Part shown: positions 55,426-64,000 of the stretch, in pieces
Layout: each line of letters starts with the position of its first letter
How positions within the stretch are numbered: position 1 is the first letter of the stretch
Source of the DNA: Gammaproteobacteria bacterium
GTDB taxonomy: Bacteria > Pseudomonadota > Gammaproteobacteria > DSM-16500
Direction of reading: 5' to 3'
DNA length: 64,000 nt
NCBI GenBank assembly: GCA_014132595.1
Contig: BMAG01000021.1
Location: 43,475 to 107,474 of the forward strand
Notes under the pieces: generated by a model
Database searches by the model: none
Seen by the model: only the letters and a program-made list of their open reading frames with translations
Told to the model about the DNA's origin: nothing
Translations under genes and position numbers: made by a program

Positions 55426-56466
55426 TCAACGAAAGGGTTTATAGACCCTCTCAGTTTTAGTCGTGTTTTCCCTCTTGGATGAATTATTATTGTTATTATC
55501 AGACGTGCGATTAAAAAAATGCATGTTAGGTAATTTTAATGTTCCTTTTCCTATTCCAGACATTGTCAAGGCACCTATTGTTAAGAATGTGTTGCCTGCC
55601 CATTTGGGAGTAAGGCCATTCAACCATTGCTTCCAAGTCATGCTTGTGAAAGCAGTATAATATTTTTTACCAAAAGGTATTGTTGAATAAAACGAATGAT
55701 TGGCTTGAATGACATTTTTTTGACGTTCAAACATTAGATAGCTTGGAATTGTAAAAATGGCCGATATAGCAGGAGCTGTAGCCAATATGGCTCTAAACGA
55801 GTGGGGATCAATGGAAGTATGATCTTTTAAGAATTTTTGGGATAATGATGTACCAGTAGCAAACCCGTACCAGGTAACAAACTGTCTCCCGCCATTTAAA
55901 GCAGCACCATCAGCCGCTTGAGCTAAAGTTTGAATCGGAGGCAACCCCAGTTGACGCCGCATTCGCAAAACATCAAAATAATTAACGCACATTTCTCCGA
56001 AAGCTGTAATTCCAGCAAAAGTCAGATTACGTATATTTTGGGTTAAGTTTTTTTGTTTATCAAGCCAAGGATTTAAATAATAAAGCCCGGGTATTTTAAT
56101 TAAATAAAGACGAGGCCATTCTTTTGCGTATTGTGCACTCATTCCTTTTGTAAAATTAAAGAAAGTTTTATCTGTTCCGTACAATCTACCACGATAAATC
56201 ACTTTCATAGCATTCGGGGTTGATAAATTTTTGTCACAAGCTATAGCGGATGTTATATTACCCGCATTCGTGAAAGGTGTTTGAAGTAAAGTGATCGCAG
56301 TGCCTGTGATGCCTGCTTCTATTGATTTTTCTAAAGAAGATTTTGTTTTTGCGGGTTCTGTTCCTACCGTTTTTTGCTCTGTGGGTGTTGTTTTATTTTC
56401 TTCAATTTTTTTATTGTTCGCTTGTTCTTTTACAAAATTCATAAAATTAAATCTGTTACTTGCCAT
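55426..56466 (-). CDS. Putative mitochondrial-carrier (SLC25)-like membrane protein
   Basis: 346 residues, no bacterial family recognised. A hydrophilic Lys/Glu/Thr-rich head (1-48) and an Asn/Ser/Lys-rich tail (318-346) flank three similar units of two hydrophobic segments. Unit starts: AGITGT...QTPFTN (51-67), AGITAFGE...NYFDVLRMRR (151-171), and AISAIFTIPSYLMFER (233-248). Each is followed 38-44 residues after its P/Y position by a turn: FTKG (105-108), WYG (199-201), WLNG (281-284). This resembles the SLC25 pattern PxD/ExxK/RxR plus aromatic-x-K/R-G, best kept in FDVLRMR. Legionella has an SLC25 effector, LncP. Strongly diverged; fold and host targeting are inferred. Confidence 0.5.
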   Translation of the reverse strand: MASNRFNFMNFVKEQANNKKIEENKTTPTEQKTVGTEPAKTKSSLEKSIEAGITGTAITLLQTPFTNAGNITSAIACDKNLSTPNAMKVIYRGRLYGTDKTFFNFTKGMSAQYAKEWPRLYLIKIPGLYYLNPWLDKQKNLTQNIRNLTFAGITAFGEMCVNYFDVLRMRRQLGLPPIQTLAQAADGAALNGGRQFVTWYGFATGTSLSQKFLKDHTSIDPHSFRAILATAPAISAIFTIPSYLMFERQKNVIQANHSFYSTIPFGKKYYTAFTSMTWKQWLNGLTPKWAGNTFLTIGALTMSGIGKGTLKLPNMHFFNRTSDNNNNNSSKRENTTKTERVYKPFR

Positions 56467-56587
56467 TTATTTATCTCTCAATAATTTTTTTATTCATTTC
56501 CAGCCCATGCTAATGAGCAGCAGCAAGATATCATAAGAGTATATTATTGTATATTTTTCTTTATTATAACGAGGATGCATTTTTATT

Positions 56588-56692
56588 TCACGTTAACTGA
56601 GAAACAGTCAACCTAATCACTAAATGCACCAAAAGAAACGCACTCAACGAAAAAAAATAGAGCCCTAAAAACCAGAATAATTTTTTCTTCAT
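56588..56692 (-). CDS. Small third subunit of bd-type oxidase (DUF2474-like)
   Basis: 34-residue membrane protein read directly from the sequence: ATG at 56692, three bases after the cydB stop, TGA at 56588. A basic start MKKK, then a single helix LFWFLGLYFFSLSAFLLV with WFLGLY at the front, and a short polar end. Its position and pattern match the DUF2474 microproteins that follow cioAB (comparable to CydX of E. coli bd oxidase), thought to stabilise the complex. Confidence 0.75.
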   Translation of the reverse strand: MKKKLFWFLGLYFFSLSAFLLVHLVIRLTVSQLT

Positions 56693-56695
56693 AAA

Positions 56696-57685
56696 TTAAT
56701 ATCCAATTTGCGTCACTTTGCCTCTAAATATTTTATAAGAATAATAAGTATAATAAAGCAATGGCGGCATCATGATGCAAACACCTACCAACATAAATAA
56801 TAAAGAGGATCTGTCGGCTGCTGCAGCGGAATAGGTAATTTCTCTTGGAACAATATAAGGATAGCTGCTAATGATAAATCCTAAATAACACATCAAGAAC
56901 ATACCAATCGCGCTCCAAAACGGCAAGTATTCATATTTTCTTTTGAGTGCAAATCGATGTGCCATTAATAAAAACAACGTCATTGCTGGCAGCATAGCCA
57001 AGTAAGGCATATTAGCACGATTAAACCAACGCTGCATAATACTGGGATCTAAAAAAGGCGACCAGACACTCACCATAATAAAACCTGCTACTATGAGGTA
57101 TTGTACCTTACTAGAGATTTCATAATTTTTTTCTTGTAATTTTCCTGTTGTTTTTATAATTAAAAAATTGGCGCCCAATAAGACATACCCGCAAATTAAT
57201 GCAAGAGCGCATGCAATACCAAACGGATTAAACCATTGAGCGATTGTGCCCGCGTTGGGAGATAAATTAAATCCTTGTACGAAAGTACCTAGAATCAAAC
57301 CTTGAGCAACCGTTGCAAAGACAGAGCCTAAGAAAATACAAATTTCCCAAAAACGTTTTGTTTTAATGGCCTTTAAACGAAACTCAAATGAAACGCCTCG
57401 AAATAATAATGCAATAACCATGATTAAAATTGGAATATACATCAGAGGTAATATGGCACTAAATGCAAGAGGGAAGGCGCCATACAACGCAGCACCCCCA
57501 AAGACTAACCAGGTTTGATTACCATCCCATACAGGTAAAATAGCGCTGACTAATAAATCTCGTTCTTTTTCATTTTTGAAAAAAATGGACATGATCCCAA
57601 TCCCCAGATCAAATCCTCCCAAAATGACATACATGATGACACCGAATGCAATAATGCCGCACCAGCTAAAGGCAAGAATGTCCAT
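56696..57685 (-). CDS. cydB: Cytochrome bd-type quinol oxidase subunit II (CioB/CydB)
   Basis: 329-residue inner-membrane subunit with about eight helices; FGVIMYVILGGFDLGIGI near the start and FRGVSFEFRLKA are CydB signatures. It partners CydA to reduce oxygen to water using ubiquinol without pumping protons. The start codon abuts the cydA stop. The following 34-residue gene completes a cydA-cydB-small subunit operon. Confidence 0.93.
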   Translation of the reverse strand: MDILAFSWCGIIAFGVIMYVILGGFDLGIGIMSIFFKNEKERDLLVSAILPVWDGNQTWLVFGGAALYGAFPLAFSAILPLMYIPILIMVIALLFRGVSFEFRLKAIKTKRFWEICIFLGSVFATVAQGLILGTFVQGFNLSPNAGTIAQWFNPFGIACALALICGYVLLGANFLIIKTTGKLQEKNYEISSKVQYLIVAGFIMVSVWSPFLDPSIMQRWFNRANMPYLAMLPAMTLFLLMAHRFALKRKYEYLPFWSAIGMFLMCYLGFIISSYPYIVPREITYSAAAADRSSLLFMLVGVCIMMPPLLYYTYYSYKIFRGKVTQIGY

Positions 57686-59064
57686 TATAGATGCTCCGAA
57701 AATGACGTTGGCATGTATTGAAAGGGTTGACGAGAGCCTTCTCTTTCGTTGATATCGGGCGGTCCTTTATGCAAAGTTTTATGTAAGAAATAAAAATAGA
57801 AATAGCCAAAAATTATCCCGTAAACAATAAAGATCAACGCAAATGAAATGACAACATCACGCATAGAAACGTTTGAAACCGCATTAACCGTTTTAATTAA
57901 ACCATACACTATCCACGGCTGACGTCCTATTTCTGCCGTGATCCAGCCGCACCAAAGCGCAATAAATCCTAATGGTGCCGACAAGACTGAACTGATTAAA
58001 AACCATCGTGTGTTATACAGGCAGTTTTTAAATCGTAAATATAAAGCAACCAGGGTGAATAAAAACATAAGAATGCCCGCACCTACCATGATACGAAACC
58101 CAAAAAAGACCGGTATCACTTCAGGTTGATCCTGAATTGGTACCGATTTTAAACCTGTTAATACGCCATTCCATTGATGCGTATTAAATAATGCAGCGCC
58201 GTGGGGAATGCTGATTTCCCAATGATTTATCTGATTTTTTTGATCAGGAATAGCAAATAAAATTAAAGGCGCACCGGCTTGCGTTTCCCAAATACCTTCC
58301 ATCGCTGCGGTTTTTAAAGGCTGATTCTCATGAACTTGCACGCCGGATACATCACCTACAAATATTTGCAAAGGAAGTAATATTAAAAGCAGAAGCCATG
58401 TAAATGAAAAACAGGTTTTAGCAAAGGAAGTAAATTTATTTTTCAAAAGATAATAAGCCGACACACTGCAAATGACAAATCCTGCTGAAATATAGGAAGC
58501 TAACAACATATGAATAAAACGCGGAAACGTCGCTGGATTAAAAACAACTTGCATCCAGTCCGCCACTTTAAAAATTCCACCGACTTCTTTATAACCTATT
58601 GGATGCTGCATCCATGTATTCGCTGACATAATCCAATAGGCCGATAAGGTAGTGCCAATCACTACCAGCAAGGTAGCAAGATAATGCAACTTAGGCCCCA
58701 CTCGATCCCAACCAAAAAGCATCACGCCTAAAAATCCCGCCTCAATGAAGAATGCTGTCATGACTTCATAAGTAAATAGGGGGCCTAATACTCCTCCGAT
58801 GGCTGCAGTAAAGCCCGCCCAATTTGTACCTAGCTGAAATTCCATCACAACACCCGACACCACTCCCATTCCGAAAGTTAAAGCAAAAACTTTTGTCCAA
58901 AATTTACAAATGGTGAGATAAAGTTGGTTTTTTGTTTTTAACCAAACGGTTTCCATCGACACAATAAATAATGCAAGACCGATACTAAAAGCGGGAAACA
59001 AGATATGAAAGCTAATCGTAAATGCAAATTGAATACGTGACAATAATGCGGTATCTATTAACAT
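57685..59064 (-). CDS. cydA: Cytochrome bd-type quinol oxidase subunit I (CioA/CydA)
   Basis: Haem-bearing subunit, about 459 residues. The b595 axial histidine is H20 in ISFHILFP, FGMGVVSGVVMEFQLGTNWAGF follows, and the GRQPW segment near residue 380 is present. The quinol-binding Q loop is short, the form of cyanide-insensitive oxidases (CIO) rather than E. coli CydA. The ATG at 59064 puts H20 beside E. coli H19; a TTG four codons earlier is the alternative. Likely used at low oxygen or under nitric-oxide or sulphide stress; ubiquinol supply comes from genes in this window. Confidence 0.94.
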   Translation of the reverse strand: MLIDTALLSRIQFAFTISFHILFPAFSIGLALFIVSMETVWLKTKNQLYLTICKFWTKVFALTFGMGVVSGVVMEFQLGTNWAGFTAAIGGVLGPLFTYEVMTAFFIEAGFLGVMLFGWDRVGPKLHYLATLLVVIGTTLSAYWIMSANTWMQHPIGYKEVGGIFKVADWMQVVFNPATFPRFIHMLLASYISAGFVICSVSAYYLLKNKFTSFAKTCFSFTWLLLLILLPLQIFVGDVSGVQVHENQPLKTAAMEGIWETQAGAPLILFAIPDQKNQINHWEISIPHGAALFNTHQWNGVLTGLKSVPIQDQPEVIPVFFGFRIMVGAGILMFLFTLVALYLRFKNCLYNTRWFLISSVLSAPLGFIALWCGWITAEIGRQPWIVYGLIKTVNAVSNVSMRDVVISFALIFIVYGIIFGYFYFYFLHKTLHKGPPDINEREGSRQPFQYMPTSFSEHL

Positions 59065-59253
59065 ATTAATGTCCAATTAACGAATTTTTCATAATCATTA
59101 ATACCATAAATTTTGCCGTTTAGCATGTTAATTTAAAATTTTCTCTTCACTCCTATAAGAATTTTTTGAATGTGTATACCGTATCGGATTACAAAATGCT
59201 ATGATTAACGATTTTTACACAGCTTACAAACGCAACTTTTTGAGATTAACCTG

Positions 59254-60741
59254 ATGAGCCCATACAAACAATTAAAATCAATTTTTAGCCGAATTTATCA
59301 TCTACAAAATATTCATCGTATTTTAGCCTGGGATGAGGCGGTGATGATGCCTGAGTATGCAGGGAAATCGAGAGCGAAAGTGATGGCAACGTTAAGCAGG
59401 CTCGAGCAGCAAATGCTTAGCCGCAAAAAAATACAATCTTTCATTGACCTTGTTAAAAATGAAAAAATGGATGTATGGAACACATCGAATTTAGCCTGGA
59501 TGGAGAAAAAGCACAAAATTGCATCCGCTATTCCACTTAAGCTTATTGAAAAAATGACAGAAGCTAGTTTTTTGTCGCAGCAAGCATGGAGAAAATTACG
59601 ACCGCAAAACAATTGGAAGGATTTTTTGCCTGTTTTGGAAAAAACTTTTTCGTTTGTAAAACAAATCGCAGAACTAAAATCGCAAGTTTTGAATTTAAAT
59701 CCTTATGATGCATTGATTGATGAACATGCATCAGGATTTAGTCAACAATCGATTGATTCGCTCTTTGTAGAACTAAAAAATGCTTTACCGCCGCTCATTC
59801 ATCAAATTACAGTTCAACAACAAAAAGAAAAGGTACAAGAGCCTGTCGGTCCATTTTCTGTTAACAAACAAAAGAAATTATGCAAAATGATTGCTAAAGC
59901 GCTCGATTATAAATTTAGCCGCGGGCGGCTGGATGAAAGTCATCATCCTTTTTCATCAGGTGATCGCAGCGATGTGCGCATAACAAACCGCTATGTTGAA
60001 GACAATTTTTTAAGCGCTATTTTCGGTGTTTGTCATGAAACAGGACATGCGCTTTATGAACAAGGACTTCCCAAAAAATGGCAATTTCAGCCGGTTGGAC
60101 ATGTGAATAGCATGGCGATGCATGAAAGCCAATCTTTGCTCATCGAAATGGAATTTTGCCGTTCCAAAGAATTTTTTGATTACCTCACGCCTATTTTACA
60201 AAGTGAATTAGGCCATCAGGAGGCGATGAATGCAGACAATCTCCACAAAGTTATCACTAGAGTCAAACCTAATCTTATTAGAGTCGATGCTGATGAGGTC
60301 ACTTATCCATTGCATATCATTTTGCGTTATGAACTCGAAAAAGGATTGATGAACGGACAGATCAAAATAAGTGATTTGCCAGCGCGCTGGAATGAATTGA
60401 TGACTTCATATTTAGGGATTTCAACGAAAGATAATTATAAAGATGGCATTATGCAAGATGTCCATTGGCCATGGGGCGCATTTGGTTATTTCCCTGCTTA
60501 TACTTTGGGTAGAATGATTGCAGCGCAGCTTTATTCGACTTTTATTAAGGCTCATCCTGACTTTTCCTCTGAGACAAAAAAAGGAAACTTTGAATCGCTT
60601 CATGGATGGTTACAAAAGAATGTCTATGCCTCAGCATCTTCTTTGCCGACACTAAGATTAATTCAAAATATAACAAACGAACCGCTAAGCTCCAAATATT
60701 TTATTGATCATATAAAAAAACGGTATCTAACGCCAAAATAA
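59254..60741 (+). CDS. M32 metallocarboxypeptidase (Taq-type)
   Basis: 495-residue zinc carboxypeptidase removing C-terminal residues. Zinc motif HETGH at residues 261-265 with the third ligand glutamate in the AMHESQSLLIE segment about 30 residues on; other M32 hallmarks are DEAVMMPEYAG near the start, HPFSSGDRSDVRITNRY, and IRVDADEVTYPLHIILRYELE. The NCH-like FGYFPAYTLG is near the C-terminus. No signal peptide: cytosolic. Single gene ahead of a palindromic repeat. Confidence 0.94.
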   Translation: MSPYKQLKSIFSRIYHLQNIHRILAWDEAVMMPEYAGKSRAKVMATLSRLEQQMLSRKKIQSFIDLVKNEKMDVWNTSNLAWMEKKHKIASAIPLKLIEKMTEASFLSQQAWRKLRPQNNWKDFLPVLEKTFSFVKQIAELKSQVLNLNPYDALIDEHASGFSQQSIDSLFVELKNALPPLIHQITVQQQKEKVQEPVGPFSVNKQKKLCKMIAKALDYKFSRGRLDESHHPFSSGDRSDVRITNRYVEDNFLSAIFGVCHETGHALYEQGLPKKWQFQPVGHVNSMAMHESQSLLIEMEFCRSKEFFDYLTPILQSELGHQEAMNADNLHKVITRVKPNLIRVDADEVTYPLHIILRYELEKGLMNGQIKISDLPARWNELMTSYLGISTKDNYKDGIMQDVHWPWGAFGYFPAYTLGRMIAAQLYSTFIKAHPDFSSETKKGNFESLHGWLQKNVYASASSLPTLRLIQNITNEPLSSKYFIDHIKKRYLTPK

Positions 60742-60778
60742 AATATTCCTAAACTTCATCATTGCAAATGACGCCGTA

Positions 60779-60958
60779 GCCATCGCGAGTGCCAGCACCG
60801 TCATTGTAATCACTGCTGTCATTGCGAGCAAAGCGAAGCAATCTATCTTTCAAGCAAAACTTAGGACCCTGCAGCTTTGCTTTCGAGATGGATTGCTTCG
60901 CTTCGCTCGCAATGACGGCAGTGATTACAATGACAGCGCTGGCACTCGCAATGAGGGC
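60779..60958. repeat. Dispersed palindromic repeat, family A copy 2
   Basis: About 180 bases with arms of roughly 77 bases (60779-60855 and 60881-60958) and few mismatches. The inner half matches copy 1 at 28.3 kb (GTCATTGCGAGC then AAGCGAAGCAATC); the outer half adds GTCATTGTAATCACTG and GCGAGTGCCAGC blocks that repeat the GTCATTG theme. It fills most of the gap between the convergent M32 peptidase and MATE genes. Open frames through it are not genes. Confidence 0.9.
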
Positions 60959-61004
60959 GACTCGAATTGACGCTGGTGGTGGCTGCAAGGGCGATATTAA
61001 AATT

Positions 61005-62366
61005 CTATCGGTTATTATTTATTTTCATTCTTTCAAACCGGATTCTTCTAAAAAACCGAAGCATCAATATGAAAGCGGTACTGCCAAGGCCAAAGAGTAA
61101 TCCAAACCAGACTCCTGACGCCTTCAACGGAGTATGCATAGAAAGATAATAAGCAGACCCAATACCTAACACCCAATAACATCCGATGCTAAATAACATA
61201 GGAACAAAGGTATCCCTCAAACCTCTTAATGCTCCATTTGCAACCGATTGCATCGCATCAAAACAAAGGAAAAAAGCAGCAATATTTAAAAATATAACCG
61301 CAAATCGGTACACTTCTTGATAATCCTCAACTCCTTTTTCCAGAAACAAAGATACTAGAAACCCAGAGGCAAAAACAAAAATCACCACCACAATCAGAGA
61401 AACCAACAAAGCCATACCAAAACTAATCAATGCAGAAGAGCGTGCATGTGCATAATCTTTTGCACCTGCTGCATGTCCTACACGTAATGCAGTTGCAATC
61501 GACAAAGCAATCGGTATGGCATAAGCAATATTTGTGCATTGTAAAGCGATTTGATGCGCAGCAAGCGCAGCAACGCCAAAATAGCCCATTAAAATCGTGG
61601 TGACTAAAAACATCCCGGCTTCGACTAAAAATAAAGCTCCACTAGGAAGTCCTATATGTAGTATATCGTTGAATTTTGCACGATTAAATTCAAACGGCAT
61701 TAAAACAAGATGCTTTTTTAAAATGACATGTTTTTTGCTATAGATGAGCAAAGAAAAAAACATAAACCACATTACAACAGATCCGCCATATCCGATTCCC
61801 GCAATCCCAAAAGCAGGCAAATGAAATTTCCCATAAATGAAAACATAATTCGCTGCAAAAGTAAGAGGAATTGATAAAAACGATACAACCATGACAACCA
61901 TCGTCAGAGAAAAAGCAGAAATAAATTCACGCAACACTAAAAATAATAAAAATCCAGGAAGCCCCCACACCATGCCGCGTAAAAGTAAACTCGTACTTGC
62001 AACAACAGCAGGATCTTCTCCAATTTTCAATAAAAGCCATGGAACAAACCACAAAAATAAGATACACGGAAGCGATAAAAACAACGCCAAATAAAATCCC
62101 TGCTGAACAATGGAATTGATATTACTCATCAATCCGCCACTTTTTTCTCGGACAATAAAAACCCCGATCGCACTTAAAACACCCATGCAAAAAATAATCG
62201 TTGTAAAAAAAAGAGCAGTTCCTAAAGCACCTGCAGCAAGCGCCGTGGATCCCAACCATCCCATCATCACAGAATCAATAAACTGCATGCCTCTTTCAGC
62301 CAAAAACGCTGCCATCAAAGGTAATGCGATAATAATAATGGCATGAAGCTCATTTTTCTTGTTCAT
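61005..62366 (-). CDS. MATE-family efflux transporter
   Basis: 453 residues with 12 predicted transmembrane helices, in the two six-helix halves usual for MATE (NorM/DinF) exporters. MGWLGSTALAAGALG near residue 35 and the second-half LMGYFGVAALAAHQIALQC match the paired family motif. These use sodium or proton gradients to export cationic drugs and metabolites; the substrate is unknown. The gene has no regulator beside it. Confidence 0.9.
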   Translation of the reverse strand: MNKKNELHAIIIIALPLMAAFLAERGMQFIDSVMMGWLGSTALAAGALGTALFFTTIIFCMGVLSAIGVFIVREKSGGLMSNINSIVQQGFYLALFLSLPCILFLWFVPWLLLKIGEDPAVVASTSLLLRGMVWGLPGFLLFLVLREFISAFSLTMVVMVVSFLSIPLTFAANYVFIYGKFHLPAFGIAGIGYGGSVVMWFMFFSLLIYSKKHVILKKHLVLMPFEFNRAKFNDILHIGLPSGALFLVEAGMFLVTTILMGYFGVAALAAHQIALQCTNIAYAIPIALSIATALRVGHAAGAKDYAHARSSALISFGMALLVSLIVVVIFVFASGFLVSLFLEKGVEDYQEVYRFAVIFLNIAAFFLCFDAMQSVANGALRGLRDTFVPMLFSIGCYWVLGIGSAYYLSMHTPLKASGVWFGLLFGLGSTAFILMLRFFRRIRFERMKINNNR

Positions 62367-62369
62367 AAA

Positions 62370-63689
62370 CTAATTAGGATTCTCAAGACTTAAAACACCC
62401 GCGTTATAATCATATGCAAATAATTCCGCATAGCGGCCCCACTCAATCACGGTACTTAAAATACGCGATGCCTCTTTTTCTGTTAAGTAGTCTTCTAATA
62501 ATGAGATGAAATTTTCTTCGAGCGCACGATGACGAGGATGGCGAGTCAGTTGATCATAGATATAACGCGCAAGCGGAACATATTTTTTCAAATGTTGTGA
62601 AAATATTTTCTTTCGATCCAGAATATTGGCTTCAACAAACGCTTTACCCGCATCGGTAATCGTAATATCACCTTTTGAAACTTTAGCAAAATGCAAAATT
62701 TCCAGTAATTCTGTCAGGGGAAATAATTCATCAATATCCAGCATCAAGATATCTGCAACATCAGGCAAGTCCATTTTTCCATTATTTTCTGGCGCATTTA
62801 AGGTTTCTAGCAAACCTGTGATTTCTGCGACATTGGCTTCTGGTAATCGATAACCTAAATCAATTACCTGATGACCTTCCGTGGTGCCTTCGACCAAAGG
62901 TTGTGTCGTCATCAATGTATACACACGATCAATCTGATTTCTAAAACGTGTGTCCATATCATTTCTGGGATAGGGCAAAGTTACCTTTAATTCGCCGCGA
63001 ATAGAACCTGGATTACTATTAAATACGATGATTCGATCAGCTAACAATGCCGCTTCTTCAATGTTGTGCGTGACAAACAAAATTCCATGCAAACCGGTTT
63101 TTTTAGTTTGCCATAAATTCAATAAATCGCTTTTTAAGTTATCCGCGGTCAAAACGTCTAAGGCGGAAAAAGGTTCGTCCATTAATAAAATATCGGGATT
63201 AACCACTAATGCACGTGCAAAACCCACACGTTGCCGCATCCCGCCGGATAATTCTTTGGGAAATGCGGTTTCAAAACCATCTAACCCAATCGTATCAATG
63301 GCCTTAAGCGCACGGTCACGACGTTCATTTCGTTCAATACCCAAGGCTTCTAATCCCAATTCTACGTTTTGCAAAACGGTAAGCCATGGCATTAAAGCAA
63401 ACGTCTGAAAAACCATGGAAATTCCTCGCGCAGGACCAAAAACAGGCTGCCCTCGATAAAACACCGTGCCGCCACTAGGCTGCACTAAGCCTGCAATAAT
63501 ACGTAATAAGGTAGATTTCCCAGAACCTGACTTTCCTAAAATCGCAACAATCTCTCCTTCATACATTCGAAAATTAATGTCTTCTAACACTAATAATTCC
63601 TGACGATCGCCTTTTTTAAATGTTTTATGAACATTCACAACTTCAATCAGCGGTGAGTTTGTCATTGTAGCCTGATCTAAATCTTGCAT
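62370..63689 (-). CDS. ABC transporter ATP-binding protein with AAA-associated C-terminal domain
   Basis: 439 residues. The ABC domain (about 14-265) has Walker A GKSGSGKST (52-60), signature LSGGMRQRV, Walker B ILLMDEPFSALD and the switch histidine in FVTHNIEEA, closest to nitrate/sulfonate/taurine importers. The C-terminal 170 residues form the AAA-associated domain seen in a subset of these proteins (LFPLTELLEILHFAKVSKGDITIT), perhaps a ligand sensor. It follows the permease gene by nine bases. Confidence 0.92.
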   Translation of the reverse strand: MQDLDQATMTNSPLIEVVNVHKTFKKGDRQELLVLEDINFRMYEGEIVAILGKSGSGKSTLLRIIAGLVQPSGGTVFYRGQPVFGPARGISMVFQTFALMPWLTVLQNVELGLEALGIERNERRDRALKAIDTIGLDGFETAFPKELSGGMRQRVGFARALVVNPDILLMDEPFSALDVLTADNLKSDLLNLWQTKKTGLHGILFVTHNIEEAALLADRIIVFNSNPGSIRGELKVTLPYPRNDMDTRFRNQIDRVYTLMTTQPLVEGTTEGHQVIDLGYRLPEANVAEITGLLETLNAPENNGKMDLPDVADILMLDIDELFPLTELLEILHFAKVSKGDITITDAGKAFVEANILDRKKIFSQHLKKYVPLARYIYDQLTRHPRHRALEENFISLLEDYLTEKEASRILSTVIEWGRYAELFAYDYNAGVLSLENPN

Positions 63690-63698
63690 AAGCCATCC

Positions 63699-64000
63699 TC
63701 AATCAAGTGTGAATCGTTCTCTGGAAAGCTCATAAAGCGGCCGCCAAACTAAACGATTTAAAATCAATACCAATAAACACATCATTGCAATACCCAGTGA
63801 AATATGAAGAAAATCACCCTTCGCTGTCTGCTCCGTGATATAAGCACCCAAACCATAGGCTTCTAATTTATGGCCGCCCCAACTCACCACTTCAGCCAGA
63901 ATGCTCGCATTCCACGCACCTCCGACAGCCGTAATCGCACCCGTAATGTAGTAAGGGAAAATACTGGGCAATATTAAACGACGCCACTTGAGCCAAAGAC
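63699..64000 (-). CDS. ABC transporter permease, C-terminal part (cut by window edge)
   Basis: The reading frame is open to base 64000, so only about the last 100 residues are seen. The WRRLILPSIFPYYITG stretch followed by GGAWNASILAEVV is the EAA loop region of nitrate/sulfonate-type (SsuC/TauC) permeases; two more helices follow and the protein ends RERFTLD. Works with the ATPase downstream. The substrate cannot be told, since the binding protein is outside the window. Confidence 0.88.
   Translation of the reverse strand, partial: LWLKWRRLILPSIFPYYITGAITAVGGAWNASILAEVVSWGGHKLEAYGLGAYITEQTAKGDFLHISLGIAMMCLLVLILNRLVWRPLYELSRERFTLD

Noticed and set aside
60749..61100. Open frames on both strands giving IASEAKQSISKAKLQ-like peptides
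   Set aside because: These are translations of the family A palindrome; the same peptide appears from the copy at 28.3 kb. They mark a repeat, not a protein family.

Overview
The window is a gene-dense, clearly AT-rich stretch of a gammaproteobacterial chromosome. Several gene orders are gammaproteobacterial: lptD-surA-pdxA, ygfB-pepP-ubiH, trxA-rho, argS-SPOR-hslV-hslU, and a pilM-N-O-Q string ending in aroK. Other features suggest an intracellular lineage of the Legionellales/Coxiellaceae kind: an archaeal/eukaryotic-type prolyl-tRNA synthetase, an animal-type class I aldolase, a possible mitochondrial-carrier-like protein, and a 1270-residue orphan protein with helical and membrane segments. 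That placement is inference; there is no rRNA or marker gene here to settle it.

Layout. 0-4 kb: glycine-zipper lipoprotein, bcp, proS, class I aldolase and a Phd/RelE-type toxin-antitoxin pair. 4-8.6 kb: YheT-like hydrolase, hemE, a Thr/Ala-rich lipoprotein, aroK. 7.4-13 kb: a reduced type IV pilus/competence set (pilM with an apparent internal deletion, pilN, pilO, short HofQ-like secretin, no pilP) facing PBP1A. 13-18.3 kb: pdxB-ubiA-ubiC, a rubredoxin-reductase-like flavoprotein, MarC, a PH-domain protein and a 41-residue prepilin-like microprotein. 18.3-24 kb: trpS, rsmD, ftsY, rpoH under a CIRCE element, comM. 24-28 kb: two cyclopropane synthases separated by tRNA-Arg(CCG), then murU and amgK. 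28-35 kb: lptD-surA-pdxA, an SPFH protein, ferredoxin, coaD. 35-43 kb: UDG-like protein, waaA, rpe, a VOC protein, two orphan small proteins and the large orphan. 43-54 kb: rpiA, hslUV, SPOR protein, argS, ygfB-pepP-ubiH, trxA, rho. 54-64 kb: dps, a VanX-type dipeptidase, the SLC25-like protein, a cyanide-insensitive-type bd oxidase with a small third subunit, an M32 carboxypeptidase, a MATE exporter and part of a nitrate/sulfonate-type ABC transporter.

Shared processes: envelope assembly and recycling (PBP1A, LptD, SurA, WaaA, AmgK/MurU, VanX-like, CFA synthases), ubiquinone synthesis (UbiA, UbiC, UbiH) feeding the bd oxidase, pyridoxal phosphate synthesis (PdxB, PdxA), the pentose phosphate pathway (Rpe, RpiA) and heat shock. 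In the last, rpoH carries an HrcA-type operator over its promoter and hslVU has a sigma32-like promoter, suggesting a layered heat-shock circuit.

At least two families of dispersed palindromic repeats occur twice each, between genes. The best candidates for something undescribed are the SLC25-like protein (55.4-56.5 kb), the 1270-residue protein (38.9-42.8 kb), the CIRCE-controlled rpoH, and the reduced pilus cluster with its pilin-like microprotein.
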